64,000 nucleotides of DNA from Auriscalpium vulgare (lineage: Eukaryota; Basidiomycota; Agaricomycetes; Russulales; Auriscalpiaceae), in contig JAHBBC010000020.1 of NCBI GenBank assembly GCA_019915015.1, positions 682,001-746,000 of the forward strand, given 5' to 3'. The notes beneath the pieces are model-generated. The model ran no database searches, was not told the origin of the DNA, and saw only the letters and a program-made list of their open reading frames with translations. Shown one piece after another: positions 45,801-57,869 of this stretch. Made by a program: the position numbers and the translations under genes. The number at the start of each line of letters is the position of its first letter. Positions within the stretch are counted from its first letter, which is position 1.

Positions 45801-46335
45801 AATGTAGCTTTCCCCCCGTCAGCTTCCTCCCATCGTGGGTCCCGCCGGTAGACGATGATTTGGACGAGATCGCATTTCTCAGCGCGACTGGCGCAGCGAA
45901 GGCGGCGGGGGTGTGAATCTGACTGATCCTTAGATTTCCAATCATATATTTCGTGGAGTTTGAGCTGAGAGATGCGAGTTAGTAGTCCAGGCAGCAGCGC
46001 GTTCTCGACACCGCCCCGTATTCATTGTGGGCTTCACATGCCAGTGGGGAATTGGGGAGCCTTCGTCTACCTTCCGAACTCAGTGAACTTCAACTTCGCA
46101 AACTCTCACGCCAACAACGTCCTGAAGAGAATAAACGGGTCAGCGTCTGGTAGATCAATGCGAGCTATGTGCGGAAGTCAGTGAGGATATGTGTTAAGCG
46201 ACGTCTTCTAGCACGAACCTCCCATTTCTGTACTCGTTCTGGACGAAGTCTACTAGCATACTAGCATACGTTGATGACTGCAGCGTAGAACGCTCGTCGT
46301 GCAAAGTAACAAAAAGTCTATCCTTCAGCAAATAT
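45801..46335. other. Spacer before tRNA-Ala
   Basis: No gene recognised. Confidence 0.4.
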
Positions 46336-46409
46336 GGACACATCCGGAATTGAACCGGACACCTCTCGCATGCTAAGCGAGCGTGATAAACCAACTACAC
46401 CATGTGCCC
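46336..46409 (-). tRNA. tRNA-Ala (anticodon AGC)
   Basis: Minus strand folds as a cloverleaf: acceptor GGGCACA/TGTGTCC (with one G-T pair), D arm GTGTAGTTGG..TCAC, anticodon stem CTCGC/GCGAG around TTAGCAT, variable loop AGGTG, T arm TCCGG-TTCAATT-CCGGA. 74 nt, no intron. Confidence 0.92.
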
Positions 46410-46627
46410 TTGTGGTACAACTACGGTTTTGACATTGACTACGCAATATACACGGTCATAGTGGTACGACACCCCCAAGTTCGCGACATGTGCCACTTAT
46501 CCTGAACGTCAAGGTCTCAAGACCAGGTGAGGTCTGTGCGAGACGGCGGCCCTGTAAACGCGATCTGATATGCCGCAGAATCGAACATACCGACCCGGCT
46601 GCATTGCCGCCAACCGGAGCCGTCGCC

Positions 46628-47723
46628 ATGGCCGCGCGTATTGCTATCCCCCTCGAACTCATCTTCGCCATCCTAGAATCCATCCCCGGGTCCACCGACT
46701 CCCCGACCGCCGACCGCGCAACCCTCTGCGCCTGCGCCCTCGTGTGCCACGCATGGTCCGTGCGCGCGCAGGCCGTCCTCCTGCGCCGCGTGCACGTCCA
46801 GCAGGGCGCGTCCCCCGTCTGGCGCACCCGCCTCATGCGCACGCTCGGCGCCCGCCCGCCGCTCGGCGCGCACATCCGCACGCTCGGCGTGCGCCTCGCG
46901 GGCGACGGCCTGCGCGGCGCGCTCACCGCCGCGCACTTCGCCGCGCTGCTCGCGCGCTGCCCCCGCGCTCGAGCACCTCGCGGTCGACCTGTGCCTGCTG
47001 CCCACGCTCGGCGCGGGCCCCGTCACGGCGGTGGCCGCGCTGCTGCTGAACGTGCGCTCGCTCGAGTGGCGCCGCGCGCGCAGCGACTCGGTCGTCCTGT
47101 TCGAGCTGCTCGGGCTGTGGACAGGCTGCCTGCGCGCGCTGCGGCTGGCTAGCATGGACACCGTGCCTGTGGTGGCACCCGACGTCCTCTCGCCGCCGGC
47201 GCTGCACGAGATTTCCACCGACTCGGGGTACGCCGACGTGTCGCCTGTGCTGCGCTGGCTGCTGCAGCCTGCAGCGGGTGCGCCGCCGCTGCGCGTGCTG
47301 GACATCGGCGTGTACCCGGACGACATACGGGACATCCTCGAGGCGCACGGCCCGCACCTCCACTCGCTCACGCTCCACCGCCAGCCGCCGCCGTGGATGG
47401 CCCTCGGCTCGCTCCTGGAGCTCATCGTGCGCCAGGAGCCGACTGCCCCGCTCACCGTGCCCCTGAGCGTCCGCCACCTCGGCTTCTACCCAACCTGGGT
47501 GGAGGACGGAAGGCATTCGCTCGCACGGTTCTGCAAGGCGCTCAGCGAACACCCGAATGTGCGCGTCGTCAGCATCAATCGGCAGGTGTCTCCGGCGAAC
47601 GAGGCGAGCCTGCGCGAGATATGCCGCGTGCGGGGGATCCAGTTCATCAATCACCGCCTCAGCTTCCCCGTGAGTCTGCTCGGAGGTCATGTTTCCAAAG
47701 TCAATACTGAATGGATGATGTAG
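46628..47723 (+). CDS. F-box-like protein, with one frame break
   Basis: Starts MAARIAIPLELIFAILESIP with the F-box pattern continuing as ATLCACALVCHAWSVRAQAV. F-box proteins bind Skp1 and bring substrates to SCF ubiquitin ligases; here the rest is leucine-rich with no clear repeat (LRVLDIGVYPDDIRDILEAH, LHSLTLHRQPPPWMALGSLL). At 46960-46964 a run of five C interrupts the frame: before it FAALLARCP, after it, in the next frame, ALEHLAVDLCLLPTLGA. One base fewer would join them. The codons are strongly GC3-biased on both sides, so both halves are coding. Intronless. Ends at 47721-47723. Confidence 0.72.
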
Positions 47724-48514
47724 AACCCTATGTACTGGTTGTGAATGATCTACAACCTCCCGGTGGCTACAGTAGAAGCGCAATTTTGAAGATAATCGTA
47801 TCTGCAGTTAGAGCGTGTGGATACATCGAGAGGAGGCGGGGAAGGCGATTCTTTGAAGTTATGCTCGGCGTGGAGAATGGAATAGCGTTGCGCACCGTCA
47901 CAACTCGAACCAAACAGAAAATTCCATCGATATCATTGCTCCATTGTATCGCTATCACTATCACACAGGCGAACAACACCAATAACTAACTAGCCCAACC
48001 GCTGTACTACTAGTAGAAAATTTATAAATAACATGGGAGGTGGAAGTGTAAATGTAAATGTAACTTGGGGGGCACTGTCGAGAAAACGCGAACCTGAAAC
48101 CGCGCTGCCGAACGAAACCCAGACTGTCGGGGACGATAAAAAGCCGGGCGGACTCTACTGCCGCAAACCAACAGGGGGTGAAGGAGAGTAGGTAGGAGAT
48201 ATAGATGGAGATGGAGATGCGGCGCGCCGCCGAAACCGAAACGAGTGGCGGGCGCGCGGCCCGCCCTGCTGCGACAGCACACAGACAGGGACAAATAGTG
48301 GGCAGGCGCCGGATATCGAGAGACCGGAGTATATAATGCACACAGACAAGTAGCAGCAGAATGAATGGATGGATGGGGGCCGGAGTTTTGATTTGGTTTG
48401 GACTGGCAGGAGGTATTGTATGGTCGTGGGTGCGTGGTTGCGTGGGTTATATGTGGGTGCATGCATGCGTAGGCGGGGAGCCAGATCCGGTTCCATAGTG
48501 TGTGTTGCGCGGCG
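47724..48514. other. Convergent 3' region between F-box gene and OPT transporter
   Basis: Low-complexity patches: gtaaatgtaaatgtaa at about 48047-48063, gatatagatggagatgga at about 48197-48216, and GT-rich DNA at 48420-48470. No gene recognised. Confidence 0.5.
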
Positions 48515-51500
48515 CTAGCTGCCGCTCAGAGGGCGGTCGGGCGGCGTATTTCGTAGTGGCGAGCCCAGGTAGTCCGCCGCTGCGCGCAGGTCAGCACACA
48601 CGCTATGACGGGGGACGAGGGGATGCGTACTGTTTATGTAAACCGTGTTGCCCCACCAATTCACGGAAAAGCCGCCGTTGGGCACTTGCAGCACGAAGAA
48701 GATCACAATCAACGAGATCACCGTGCCTGCACGGTCCAGCCCATCCCAATCAGCCTCCATCGCCCACACGTTTCACCCAGCACACCACTCACCGCTATCC
48801 AATGCCGCGCTCGTGATGTAGTTGAACTTGCTCCACCACACAAAGTTGCGCTTGCGGATGATATACTGGAAGATGAACCCGACGAGGAACCACGACGAGT
48901 AGTTGATGCCCGTCGCGGGTGGGATGTACGACACGCCGTTCAGCAGGATTGGCGTGCTGATATGCTTCGTCCACGAGGTCGGGTACCGCCGCTGCCACAG
49001 CCAGAACGGGATCGGCAGCACCGCGCCCGCGATGATCGCGTAGACCTGCGGATGGTAGATGGAGCTTGTGCCGAACTGCCGACTGGGTCCGATCAGGCCC
49101 CTGAGAACGCACGCACGATCAGCATCACGGCGAGCTCAGAGGTGGGAAGACAACGGAACGGAAGGCGGAAGGGACGAGGGAAAATGAGACGCACCATATC
49201 GCTGACGCGGTGAAAAACACCTGGTTGTGCGGACATGTAAGATGGCTCTTCTGATCCTTTTCGCAGATGTCCGGCACGTTGGCGAAGATCAGCGTCTTGA
49301 CGCCAATCTGAAGGAAGGCTGCCAGTAGCGTTGCCACGAATTGCACTGCTCGCGCCACGCATTGAAAGAAGACATCGAAGCGCGAAGGGAAGGCGGGTCA
49401 AGAAGGAGTAGCGATCAGAACATGCAATCAAGGGCCATCGGGAGGGAGACATACCGATGAACGTCGCGCGTGGCGGTACCTTGATGTAGTGACCGAGTTT
49501 CAGATCTTGCACAAACGACGTCGCCTCGGTCAACGTCTGCACGGAGTACGCTTTGAAGATCTGCAAAACGAACACGACAATCGTCAGCATGCAATGTGGT
49601 AGGAGTATGAGAATGCGCGAGGTACCATGTTCGCGAGCGGATTTCCCGGCAGCAGCGTTCCTGGAATGATCTGGGCGAGGATGTTCACGGTAATCTATGC
49701 ACCGCGCACATGGTGAGCTACCGACGAAATGCGATGATAAGGTAGCGCACCCCTTGGCCTGTCATGGCGTAGATGAAGCCCGATGGCAGGACGTAGATGA
49801 TAGGGAGCATGATCGACAAGAGCAGCGCCCAGACAGGGACGCCCGTGTGCCAGACCTACATGCAAATGAGCCCCAAGCACGATCGAAATTGGATACGGAA
49901 GACGCACCTCCTGCGCGAGGATCGCGAGACAGAAGAACGCCACGAACGTCATTGCATACCACCAGTCCGGCACCTCTGGGTAGTTGCGCATGAGCTTCGC
50001 GTGGATGTCGTCCTTCTCGATGCGCACGCGCTTGAAGCCGTTGAGCAGCGCGCGCCCGTGGTAAAGCAGCGTGTGCACGATGACGCACGTCGAGAGCCCG
50101 AACGCGAGCAGGTACGTGATGGCGTACGCCGCGGGCATATAGAGCGGCGAGTAATCCTCATACGCGGTGAGGTTGAACGTGTCCTGTCGTGTGAGCACGC
50201 GAGTCACGTTGTAGACGTCGCCATGGCGGTCGAACGGCACGGACGCGAACATTGGGAAATGCGCGAGGCTCCAGACCTGTGCGCAATGTTCCTATGAGAC
50301 ACCAGAAGACAAAGGGGGGAAAAGAGCGCATACATTGCTGTAGTATAGCGCCGGGGTGAGGATCCAGTAGAACAACACGAATGCGACGAAAACGTGGACC
50401 TCCGCGAACCATGGGACCATCAAAGGGCTCCCAATCCACGTGATTTGCGTCCAGTCGAACGTGAGGATGCTCATGCCGAGCCCATTCACGCCAAACACCT
50501 GGTTGATCGGCACATTGTTCGGCGCGATCCAGCAGATCCACGAGAAGGCCGATAGCGCGGTGAAGAGATACCCGGGGAGGAAGAACCACACGAACGAGCC
50601 GATGAAGACGTACATGAAGTACCTGTAGCGCGAGATGCTCCCAGACGTCGTGTCCTCCTCGGCGTGCAGCGTGTTGAGCAGGGCACACGCGACGAGGTTC
50701 TGCGGCCACACCATGCTCGCAGGCCATACGAGGAATCGCCTGCAGAGGCCCGCGAGCCCAAAACCCGTCATCTGTGTCGCGAGGACGATGACGAGGCTGA
50801 ACCAGAAGTCGAGGTGGATCTGGTAGTAGAACTCCGCGACAATGATCGCGTTGAGTGCGTACGGCGGGCCAACGGAGACGTTCGCCATGATGAAGACAAG
50901 GACATGCTCCTTGATGTTCCACGGCCCAGGGTTGAAGGAGAATTCGTAGCTGCCTAGCCAGCGTGGGAGGCGATACACCGTGATGGGTAGTGAATATGCC
51001 AGGAATTTGCCGATGGGATGTGTTACGAGGAGCAGCATTAGCGGCACGACTGTCGGTGCAGGTTGCCGCAGGTTGAAAAACACATTCAGCGCGCTGTAAG
51101 GGACAGGGTAGGGTGGCAGGTGAGCGGGACGACGATGAAGCGGCTGGAGTGAGGTCTTAGCTCACCTGCCTGTCATACAGAGCAGCAGTCCGACGAACCA
51201 CATGCGCAGCGTCAGAGCCGGCATGTCTGGGTCGTCGATATTTGACACGGACGCCCGCACCTCCGGGAACGGGCTGTCCTCCTCCTCGACCGCGTCAAAG
51301 TCGAACTCCATCCTACAAAGGCGGGTCAGCCCCGATAAGGAAATCGGCGGACTTTTCACAGACTTTATTGACTGGCTGTCGGCGTCGGCGTCGCCCATCG
51401 CACTCGAGGCGTCGGAGAGGGCAGACCCGCGGCGCTTGCCCTCTGAGGCAGAGGCCATGCGAGCGAGGTCCTTGTCGCGGAAGGCTATATGCACCTCGCG

Positions 51501-52088
51501 GGTGCTGACACCTGTTGACGGGCTCAATGCAGACTGCGCTGTCGACGCCGTCGCTGTGAGCCGCCGTAACCGAAAGCCATCGTCGCGGTCGATGGTTCCT
51601 GCCTGGGAATCGGTCGAGGGTGGTTCTGGGGACTCGACAGTCCCCGAGATAGGTACGCGCACGGATGGGTTCTGGGACTTTGAGGAACCGGCCTCCGGGA
51701 AGTATGCGTGTGGTGCACCGGGGTCGAATGTTGGTGATGGGTAGGGGACGTCGGAGGTGAGGGGCGAGAAGGGCGGTGGTGGAGATAATGGCGATGTGAG
51801 ACTTGTGGGAATATAGCCGTGGTGTGGTTGCGGAGGCGGCGGTGCGAGCTGGGCGGGTGGGGGAGCAGGGCCGATTACAGCCTGCGTAGGGAGCGCGGCC
51901 TGTGCGTCGGCTGTGCTGGGGGGAAGGAAGGCGAATACATCGCCGTCGTCGCTGTCCTCGTCCTCCTCCTCGATGTAGGAGTCCTGGGAGTAAGTGTACT
52001 GCGGCTCGCGGGGGAAGTAGTTGTCGGAGGGCGCGCCTGCGGACGTGTAGGGGCGCGACGAGCTGGATGTTGTCGGACGCTCTGCCAT
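48515..52088 (-). CDS. Oligopeptide transporter (OPT family)
   Basis: Proton-coupled importer of tetra/pentapeptides or glutathione-type peptides at the plasma membrane. A long cytosolic N-terminus (about 300 residues, Pro/Ser-rich, from MAERPTTSSSSRPYTSAGAP with acidic EEEDEDSDDGD) precedes about 14 hydrophobic segments. Family motifs include the NPG-type SFNPGPWNIKEH, WPQNLVACALLNTLH, KVPPRATF and, near the end, YIPPATGINYSSWFLVGFIF with QYIIRKRNFVWWSKFNYIT. Introns are numerous (about 10). The last one gives the tail NTVYIN..AADYLGSPLRNTP. The first transmembrane helix follows MPALTLRMWFVGLLLCM. No break seen. The N-terminal extension is long for the family and may be regulatory (inference). 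Confidence 0.93.
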
Positions 52089-54556
52089 CGCGGACGACGG
52101 CGAGGAGGCGGGAGGGAGGGAGGAAGGGGGGAAGGGGCGGGGGGAAAGAGAGCAGAATGAGTGGGAAGAGGCAAAGGTGCCAGGCACAGGGACGCACGCG
52201 CGCTCACACCGGCCCTGACGCTTACCTCAGCACTGGCCCCCCCGCCGCCTTGCCCCCGCCCTCGACGACGACGACGACGCCCGAGTCTCCTTCCTCGCCG
52301 CGGACTTACTGCGCCCAGAGCACGCCCCCGCTGATCCACACGGCGAACTCGCTTCCTCGAGGGCGCAGTCACTCCCCCGCATTCCAGCGACGCATTCTAT
52401 TTCTCGCCAATGGAGCGCAATCCGAATCCTTGGCAGTGGCACTTGGGCAGGTCTACAGAACGCTTCTGCTGTGGGTAGACGACGTGTAGGTAAGTGCAAT
52501 TCATTACTGGATTTCCGCGCACAGGGCTTCTCATTTCTCACCAGCACTGCCCGTGCCATAACAGGCTGTCGCCCTGACATGTCTGCCGCCTCAAGGAACG
52601 CGAGCGCGGCCGCCAGCTGCCTGCGTGCATACATGCGTAGCGGTCGCGTCTAGTCGGCGTCACCCCCGGACATCTCGGTAGCGACCGTCGCCCCGTCGCT
52701 GCACAACCTGCCCGTGCAGCCGCCCACGCCTCTCCGCGCCTGTGTGCACGCCCCAGGCCGTTCTATATATTCTCCCGCAGCACCACATTCGAAGCGCGCC
52801 GAAGCCCACAGGTCCGGTAACCGCTCTCCCATGCCGCGGCATCTGCAGTCGCCGCTCCTCGTCTATTACATACGTATGTGCAATGGCCCCGCTTCCCACT
52901 CCTGCCGTCGCTAAACTTTATGTAGCCCTCTCACGAGTCACGACAGTGTCACGGCCGCCTCACTGTGTCTGGGACCCTGACAGATCGACGACGGCTTCGC
53001 GCGCAAAAAATATGGATGTCTTTGTGTTTGCGGCCAGCCAGGAAGGTGTCGAGGGTCCAATCTCGGTAGACAGTAGGCGCACAGAGGCGCACAGGCGCAC
53101 AGGTAAGTATACTTGCGCGCCGTAGTGATTCTGAGATCTTATTGGAAACAGAATGTGGCCTTAGGTACAATACAAGTTGCATCTCGGCGTGGGGCCCCAA
53201 ATACAAACATCGGCCGTTTGACCTGCGTGAAACTTCGGGCATCCTGCTCCGTCGAGAGGCCACAGCATTCAATACATGATCCCCGCACATCTTACTTACG
53301 ACAGTGACGGCAGAGATTCCCGTTCTGCCAGGATGCGCCCTTCATCCAAGTTTTGCTGGCCGCAGGACAGCTCGCAGGCTTCATACTTGATGCTGGTGCA
53401 TTGCGACGCAAGCCTATTGATTAACGTGCAATGCAAGAACACGACAGGGTCCATATCTGCCCAGCGATCCACTGCCGCAGCTCACGACAGCGTCGCCTCC
53501 CGCAGCACGCTTAGACACTCAGACGCCAGATTCCCGCACACGACCACAGATCAGTCGCCCCAGTACTGTACCATCTCGTCCCAGAAGTCCCCGGGAGTCC
53601 AGTAGGCCGAGGTCTCTTGCGCCGCGCCGGCGACGCTCGCCACCGCCTCATGCCACTTGCCACACTGGACGTCTCCGGCCTTTATCACAAACACCCGGAC
53701 CATTCACAAGCCGCGTACAAAGACCAGCAGGCGTCGATCGCAACTTCTGGCACGCCACCTTTAGCCCCCGCGGTTTCCAGGGTCCATCTCTGTGACGAGT
53801 GAGTATTTCCATCCTGTTGCACGGAGTATTGCACTAAAAGGCCGCATAGGCTGGGCGCGCCGGAGACGCCTTTCACGCTTCCTTTCACAATCACCCGTGG
53901 AATTAAGGACCAGGGCATCGGCAGTGCACCGATCATGTAAACAGGAATGCAAAGCCCGTGCAGTACGTACAGACCCAGGCCCGCCCCGCGCTTGAGCTTC
54001 AGCAATCAAAATCATTCAATGCTTGCCAAGCCGCGCCATCTCTAGGTACCAGGCTCGCGCCGCGATCACAATTGCACGCGGTGCGATCGACCGACAACGC
54101 GATGGCATACGCTTCGCCTCCATCGTCACATCCTCGGATCGTCCGTCAACGGACGCAATCGTATATGGGCGTCTGCCCTGCCGCGTGCATATATCTATTA
54201 TAAGATCGGATCAGCGTGCCTGTCCACGGCACGCCCGCTCGCCAGGGCCTCCTCCGTCATACTTACTCAGCCACCGTACACTAGACTCGGACCGGGACTC
54301 GCAGCCTGTACGCCCGCACGGATCGCAAAGACCCCGCAGCGCATGCGTTTGTGGACGCGGTGGCGGCCGCGCAGCCCGAGCGCGGCCCTGTGGCGGCGGC
54401 CGCTGTACCCCCTTCGAGGCGTGCGCGCTGCAATCTGGCGTTGGCATTCCGCTTTGGCTGCGCGTGTAAGCGTGCGGCGGGCTCGTGGCCAGGGGGCAGA
54501 GATGGGGGCGTGATGGTGGCGTGGATGCGGGTAGAAGGGTTGCCGGAGAGGATGTA
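52089..54556. other. Gene-free stretch upstream of the OPT transporter
   Basis: Short ORFs only, no family resemblance. A 12-bp perfect palindrome (acatacgtatgt) lies at 52868-52879. No RNA gene or transposon ends recognised. Confidence 0.45.
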
Positions 54557-55215
54557 GGCAGCCAGTCCCGCCCGCTCAATTGCCTGGGCGGCGGCCACGA
54601 ATGCAAGTGGTGATCCTCTACTATTAAGCCTCGCGAATAAGTACAACCAATCATCCGGCAGGACGTACGATAGTCTATGTGTCTCCACCCTCGCCGCCAT
54701 GATCACTATAACGTGGTATCCGCTGCTTTATGCTTCTTTCCCTCGACCTCGCTCTCGCCCTCGCCCTCGCTCGTTTCCTCGAGGCTTTCACCTTCCTCCA
54801 CGATTTCGACCTCGTGCTCCCGCGCCTCGACGGCCTTCGCAGGCGCCTCATGCTGGATGTCCGTCGCGTTGAGCTGTGCCGCCATCGCCCGGAAACGCGA
54901 GCCCTCGCGCTGCACCTGCACCCAAGGATTAGCGGTGCCTCGCAATCTCTCGCAAAAGTGATACGCACGAGCTGGCGGTATGTCCCCGTCTCCGTGATCC
55001 GGCCGTCTGCACTGCGATCAGCATTGAACGAATTCCACGAGCGGGTTACGTACCTTCGAGCACGACGACGCTTTCCGCGCCGCGCGCGTTGATGGAATTA
55101 GATAACAAGAGACAGCCTGTGCGCGACGAATAGGCACGTTGTGTCCCATGACTGCATAATTTTGTCGATGGCGTCGTTTACATGCACAACGTCGAGTTTG
55201 GCGGATAGCGAATGC
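54557..55215 (-). pseudogene. Truncated duplicate of the ABC-transporter 3' end
   Basis: Strong match to 57717-58352: 3' flank (agtggtgatcctctactatt, agtacaaccaatcatccggc), the last exon ([20 protein letters not shown] with stop at 54706), the preceding introns, and part of the exon encoding [12 protein letters not shown]. The Walker, signature and membrane regions are missing. The stretch that encodes the H-loop histidine in the full gene is disrupted near 55080-55110. The boundary at gtaggcagccagtcccgccc is sharp. Non-functional fragment. Confidence 0.85.
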
Positions 55216-55365
55216 GAGAAACACGGTCGAAATAAATCGAACACAAAACGTACATACGGGGGAGCGGATAATCGATAATCGTCCGCCTTAGCTCGCCTCC
55301 GAGCCCGCCTCCGTTGCGTGATTTTGCTCGTAGTTATTTATCTGGGCAACAGTGATTAGCGATGT

Positions 55366-57389
55366 TCAGGTGTCTGAAACATGGTAGCCACTTATTGGTA
55401 TCCGCAGACAGTAGACACCTCCGCGCACGTCACCACTCCACCCCCCCGGCAGAATCCACTTGTATGTACGCTCAGGCCTTGCGGGTACCACCAACAGATA
55501 CTTCACCTCAACAGCCCCGTACTTTCTCTCCATCTTTTGCTTCATCGCACGGACCTGCGCATACCCCTCGGCAGAGCCCTTGTGTGTCTTCGCAATCGTC
55601 ACCTGGCAAACCCAGAGGATCTTTGGTGTCGCGGTGTGGTCGATGAAAAGTCCGTCGAACAGAGGGTTATTGGGAATGGACGGTACATGTAATTGCTTGG
55701 TATTCGCGGGGACTTCTCTGATGTTGTCGTAGTATGACATGCCAGCGAGCTCCGGGAGGCTGAGGCTCGCTTGCGGCACCCCAGTGTCTACGTCCATGGG
55801 CTCGTCGCCCGCAAGCTCTTCGTCCGTGGGCTCGTCGCCTACGGTGAGGACCTCGAAGAGTTCGTCGGGCACGTCAGGCGTGTCGGGCGCGTCGGACGCA
55901 GGTACGTGTTGAAAGATGGCACGGTTGTGTATGCGCTCCATGGGCGATATTAGAGGGATGGCTGCCATGATGTCGGCAGGTACAGCCGGGCTCCTGGCGA
56001 AGATTTGGAGAACAACCCCCTCAAAAATCCATCTAGCGAGCGTGCTTGGTTGGGGGAAGGCACGGAGGAGGCGGAAGAAGTCAATGGTCTTGGCATGCTC
56101 CGCGTGCCGGACCCAGTCAGATACTAAGGCCCCGATGTACGTCGATTTCGGTTTCAAGACTGCCGTGTCGAAGTCGATCGGTGAGGTTAGCGGGACTTTG
56201 CTGCGCTCAACCGCGACAAGTTGGTGGGAAATCGCGTCGGCTCTGATATGAGCTTGGGCCAGTGAGGTCTTCAAGGCTCTGAGATCCTCGTATGATCCGA
56301 ACTTGGTCAGCGCGTCCCGGATCGCGACATCGAGTTTCTTCGTGCCTCTGAGGGTGCCATATATATCACGAGCCGCGTACCCGTACTGATCGATGGTATC
56401 AGATAGCTTGTTGCGGTAAGCCTCCTGCTGGCCTGGGCTGGCTTTATAAAAGAACGACTGAAGAGCGAGCCTATTACACAAGATAGTTGAGCGAACCGCA
56501 GCTGTGTCGAGCTAAAGTGAACATACCCATCACTAAGCTCCTCCTTGGTCCAGGGGTTCATGATGAGAAGCATTCCTTCTCTCTGTGTTTGCCATCCTTT
56601 GTACCTTTCTTCGTCCGGAGAAGTGAGGTGAAGTGGGAAAATGTTGGAACTACCCACGAGACCAGCTGGGGGACGGTCTCCCTTGTTTATGCCCATATCG
56701 ACAAGCAACCAGGGACAGTCTTCGGACTCAAGGCCAAAGTCCAGGTCGTCGTTCGCGCGTGATGGCTTGGGATGGGTGAAGACGCCTTCCTCGGTAAAAA
56801 GAAACAGGCTCTCCGTAAGGAACGCCGCGATGATACGGCGCTCTGAAAGGTGACGTGCGACGATGTACGCGATCGAGGCTGTCTTGCCTGCAAAAAGTCC
56901 AGTCGAAACATCGAAAACGCTGGATAGACACTCACCAATCCCTGGCTGACCTGTAACAACTACGCCGCCCACGGGCGAATAGCGGTACATGTCTTCAGCG
57001 CGCTGGTACATTACATCATACTCTTGACGTCTGAGCAGTCTTCCCCTAGTGAATGGAAGGAATTTGCGGGCCAGTGGTGCTTCGTCCTCAAGAAACCCGT
57101 AGTCACTATCTGTGAGGTTCGGTTTGCCCCACAGCCTGGCACAGAACGTTTCGCCAGGGTTTCTTATTTCACTTCGGCGTTGTTTGACTTTGAAGGCCTT
57201 GATCCATATTGGTGGGAGCTCGACTGTGAAATCCTTGTGGTTGAGCTCGATCACACCAGCTGGTAGTTGTTGTTGTCGGAGTGAAGAGACGAGGTACGAG
57301 GCGGGAGGTGAACCAGAGGTTGGACTAGGAGGCGGAGGCGACCGGGGCGCCTGCTGACTATCTTCAGACTTTCTCTTTAACCCAGACAT
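55366..57389 (-). CDS. P-loop NTPase fused to a predicted nuclease domain (Crinkler-like), copy 1
   Basis: Starts MSGLKRKSEDSQQAPRSPPP, a basic disordered leader. The P-loop is VVVTGQPGIGKTASIAYIVA; an intron interrupts it inside the GIG/KT motif (intron about 56889-56946). A probable Walker B follows in CPWLLVDMGINKGDRP. The middle is helical (RDALTKFGSYEDLRALKTSL). An acidic linker (DEPTDEELAGDEPMDVDTG) precedes the C-terminal domain with PLFDGLFIDHTATPKILWVC and QVTIAKTHKGSAEGYAQVRA, whose D..W-x-x-Q-[VT]-T pattern resembles restriction-endonuclease-fold domains in Crinkler-type proteins. Family assignment is inference. A second intron lies near 56470-56525. Intact, about 630 residues. It lies between the ABC fragment and the full ABC gene. 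Confidence 0.7.
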
Positions 57390-57444
57390 GGAGGATTAGA
57401 GGAAAGGGCGGATGTAGAGAACGTAGAGAGCGAATGGTCAGAAC

Positions 57445-57715
57445 GAGGAGTGTGCAGTCCTCTGAGACCGCGACCGCATGCGGTAAACCCACTGTAGGGG
57501 CAGCGCGTCCGAGGTCCTGCCCATCCATTGCCCGGTCACTCGTTCAGTGTATTACTCGCTCCTCCTCCGCCCTCTGTGGGCTGTATTTATAGTGTAAGTA
57601 AATCCTCATTATCCTGGACGATGTTCATGCCACTCGCTCTTGGCAAACTGCTCCGTCGACCCATGCGTGACCCGACTACCGACCTCTCCGGGTGCCGTCT
57701 GCCGTCGACGTCTCG
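57445..57715 (+). repeat. Dispersed repeat family, copy 3 (5' flank of the NTPase gene)
   Basis: Inverted relative to 20340-20625 over nearly its full length, same orientation as 17935-18060. It contains gtatttatag at about 57587-57596 and lies immediately upstream of the NTPase gene, so it may be its promoter region or an unrelated element beside it. Confidence 0.75.
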
Positions 57716-57869
57716 CAGTAGGCAGCCAGTCCCGCCCGCTCGATTGCCTGGGCGGCGGGCACCAATGCAAGTGGTGATCCTCTACTATTAAGCCTCGCGA
57801 ATAAGTACAACCAATCATCCGGCAGGACGTACGATAGTCTATGTGTCTCCACCCTCGCCGCCATGCTCA

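Noticed and set aside
46490..46627. Upstream extension of the F-box gene
   Set aside because: The frame is open upstream, but the F-box pattern starts directly after the ATG at 46628 and the upstream peptide has no resemblance.
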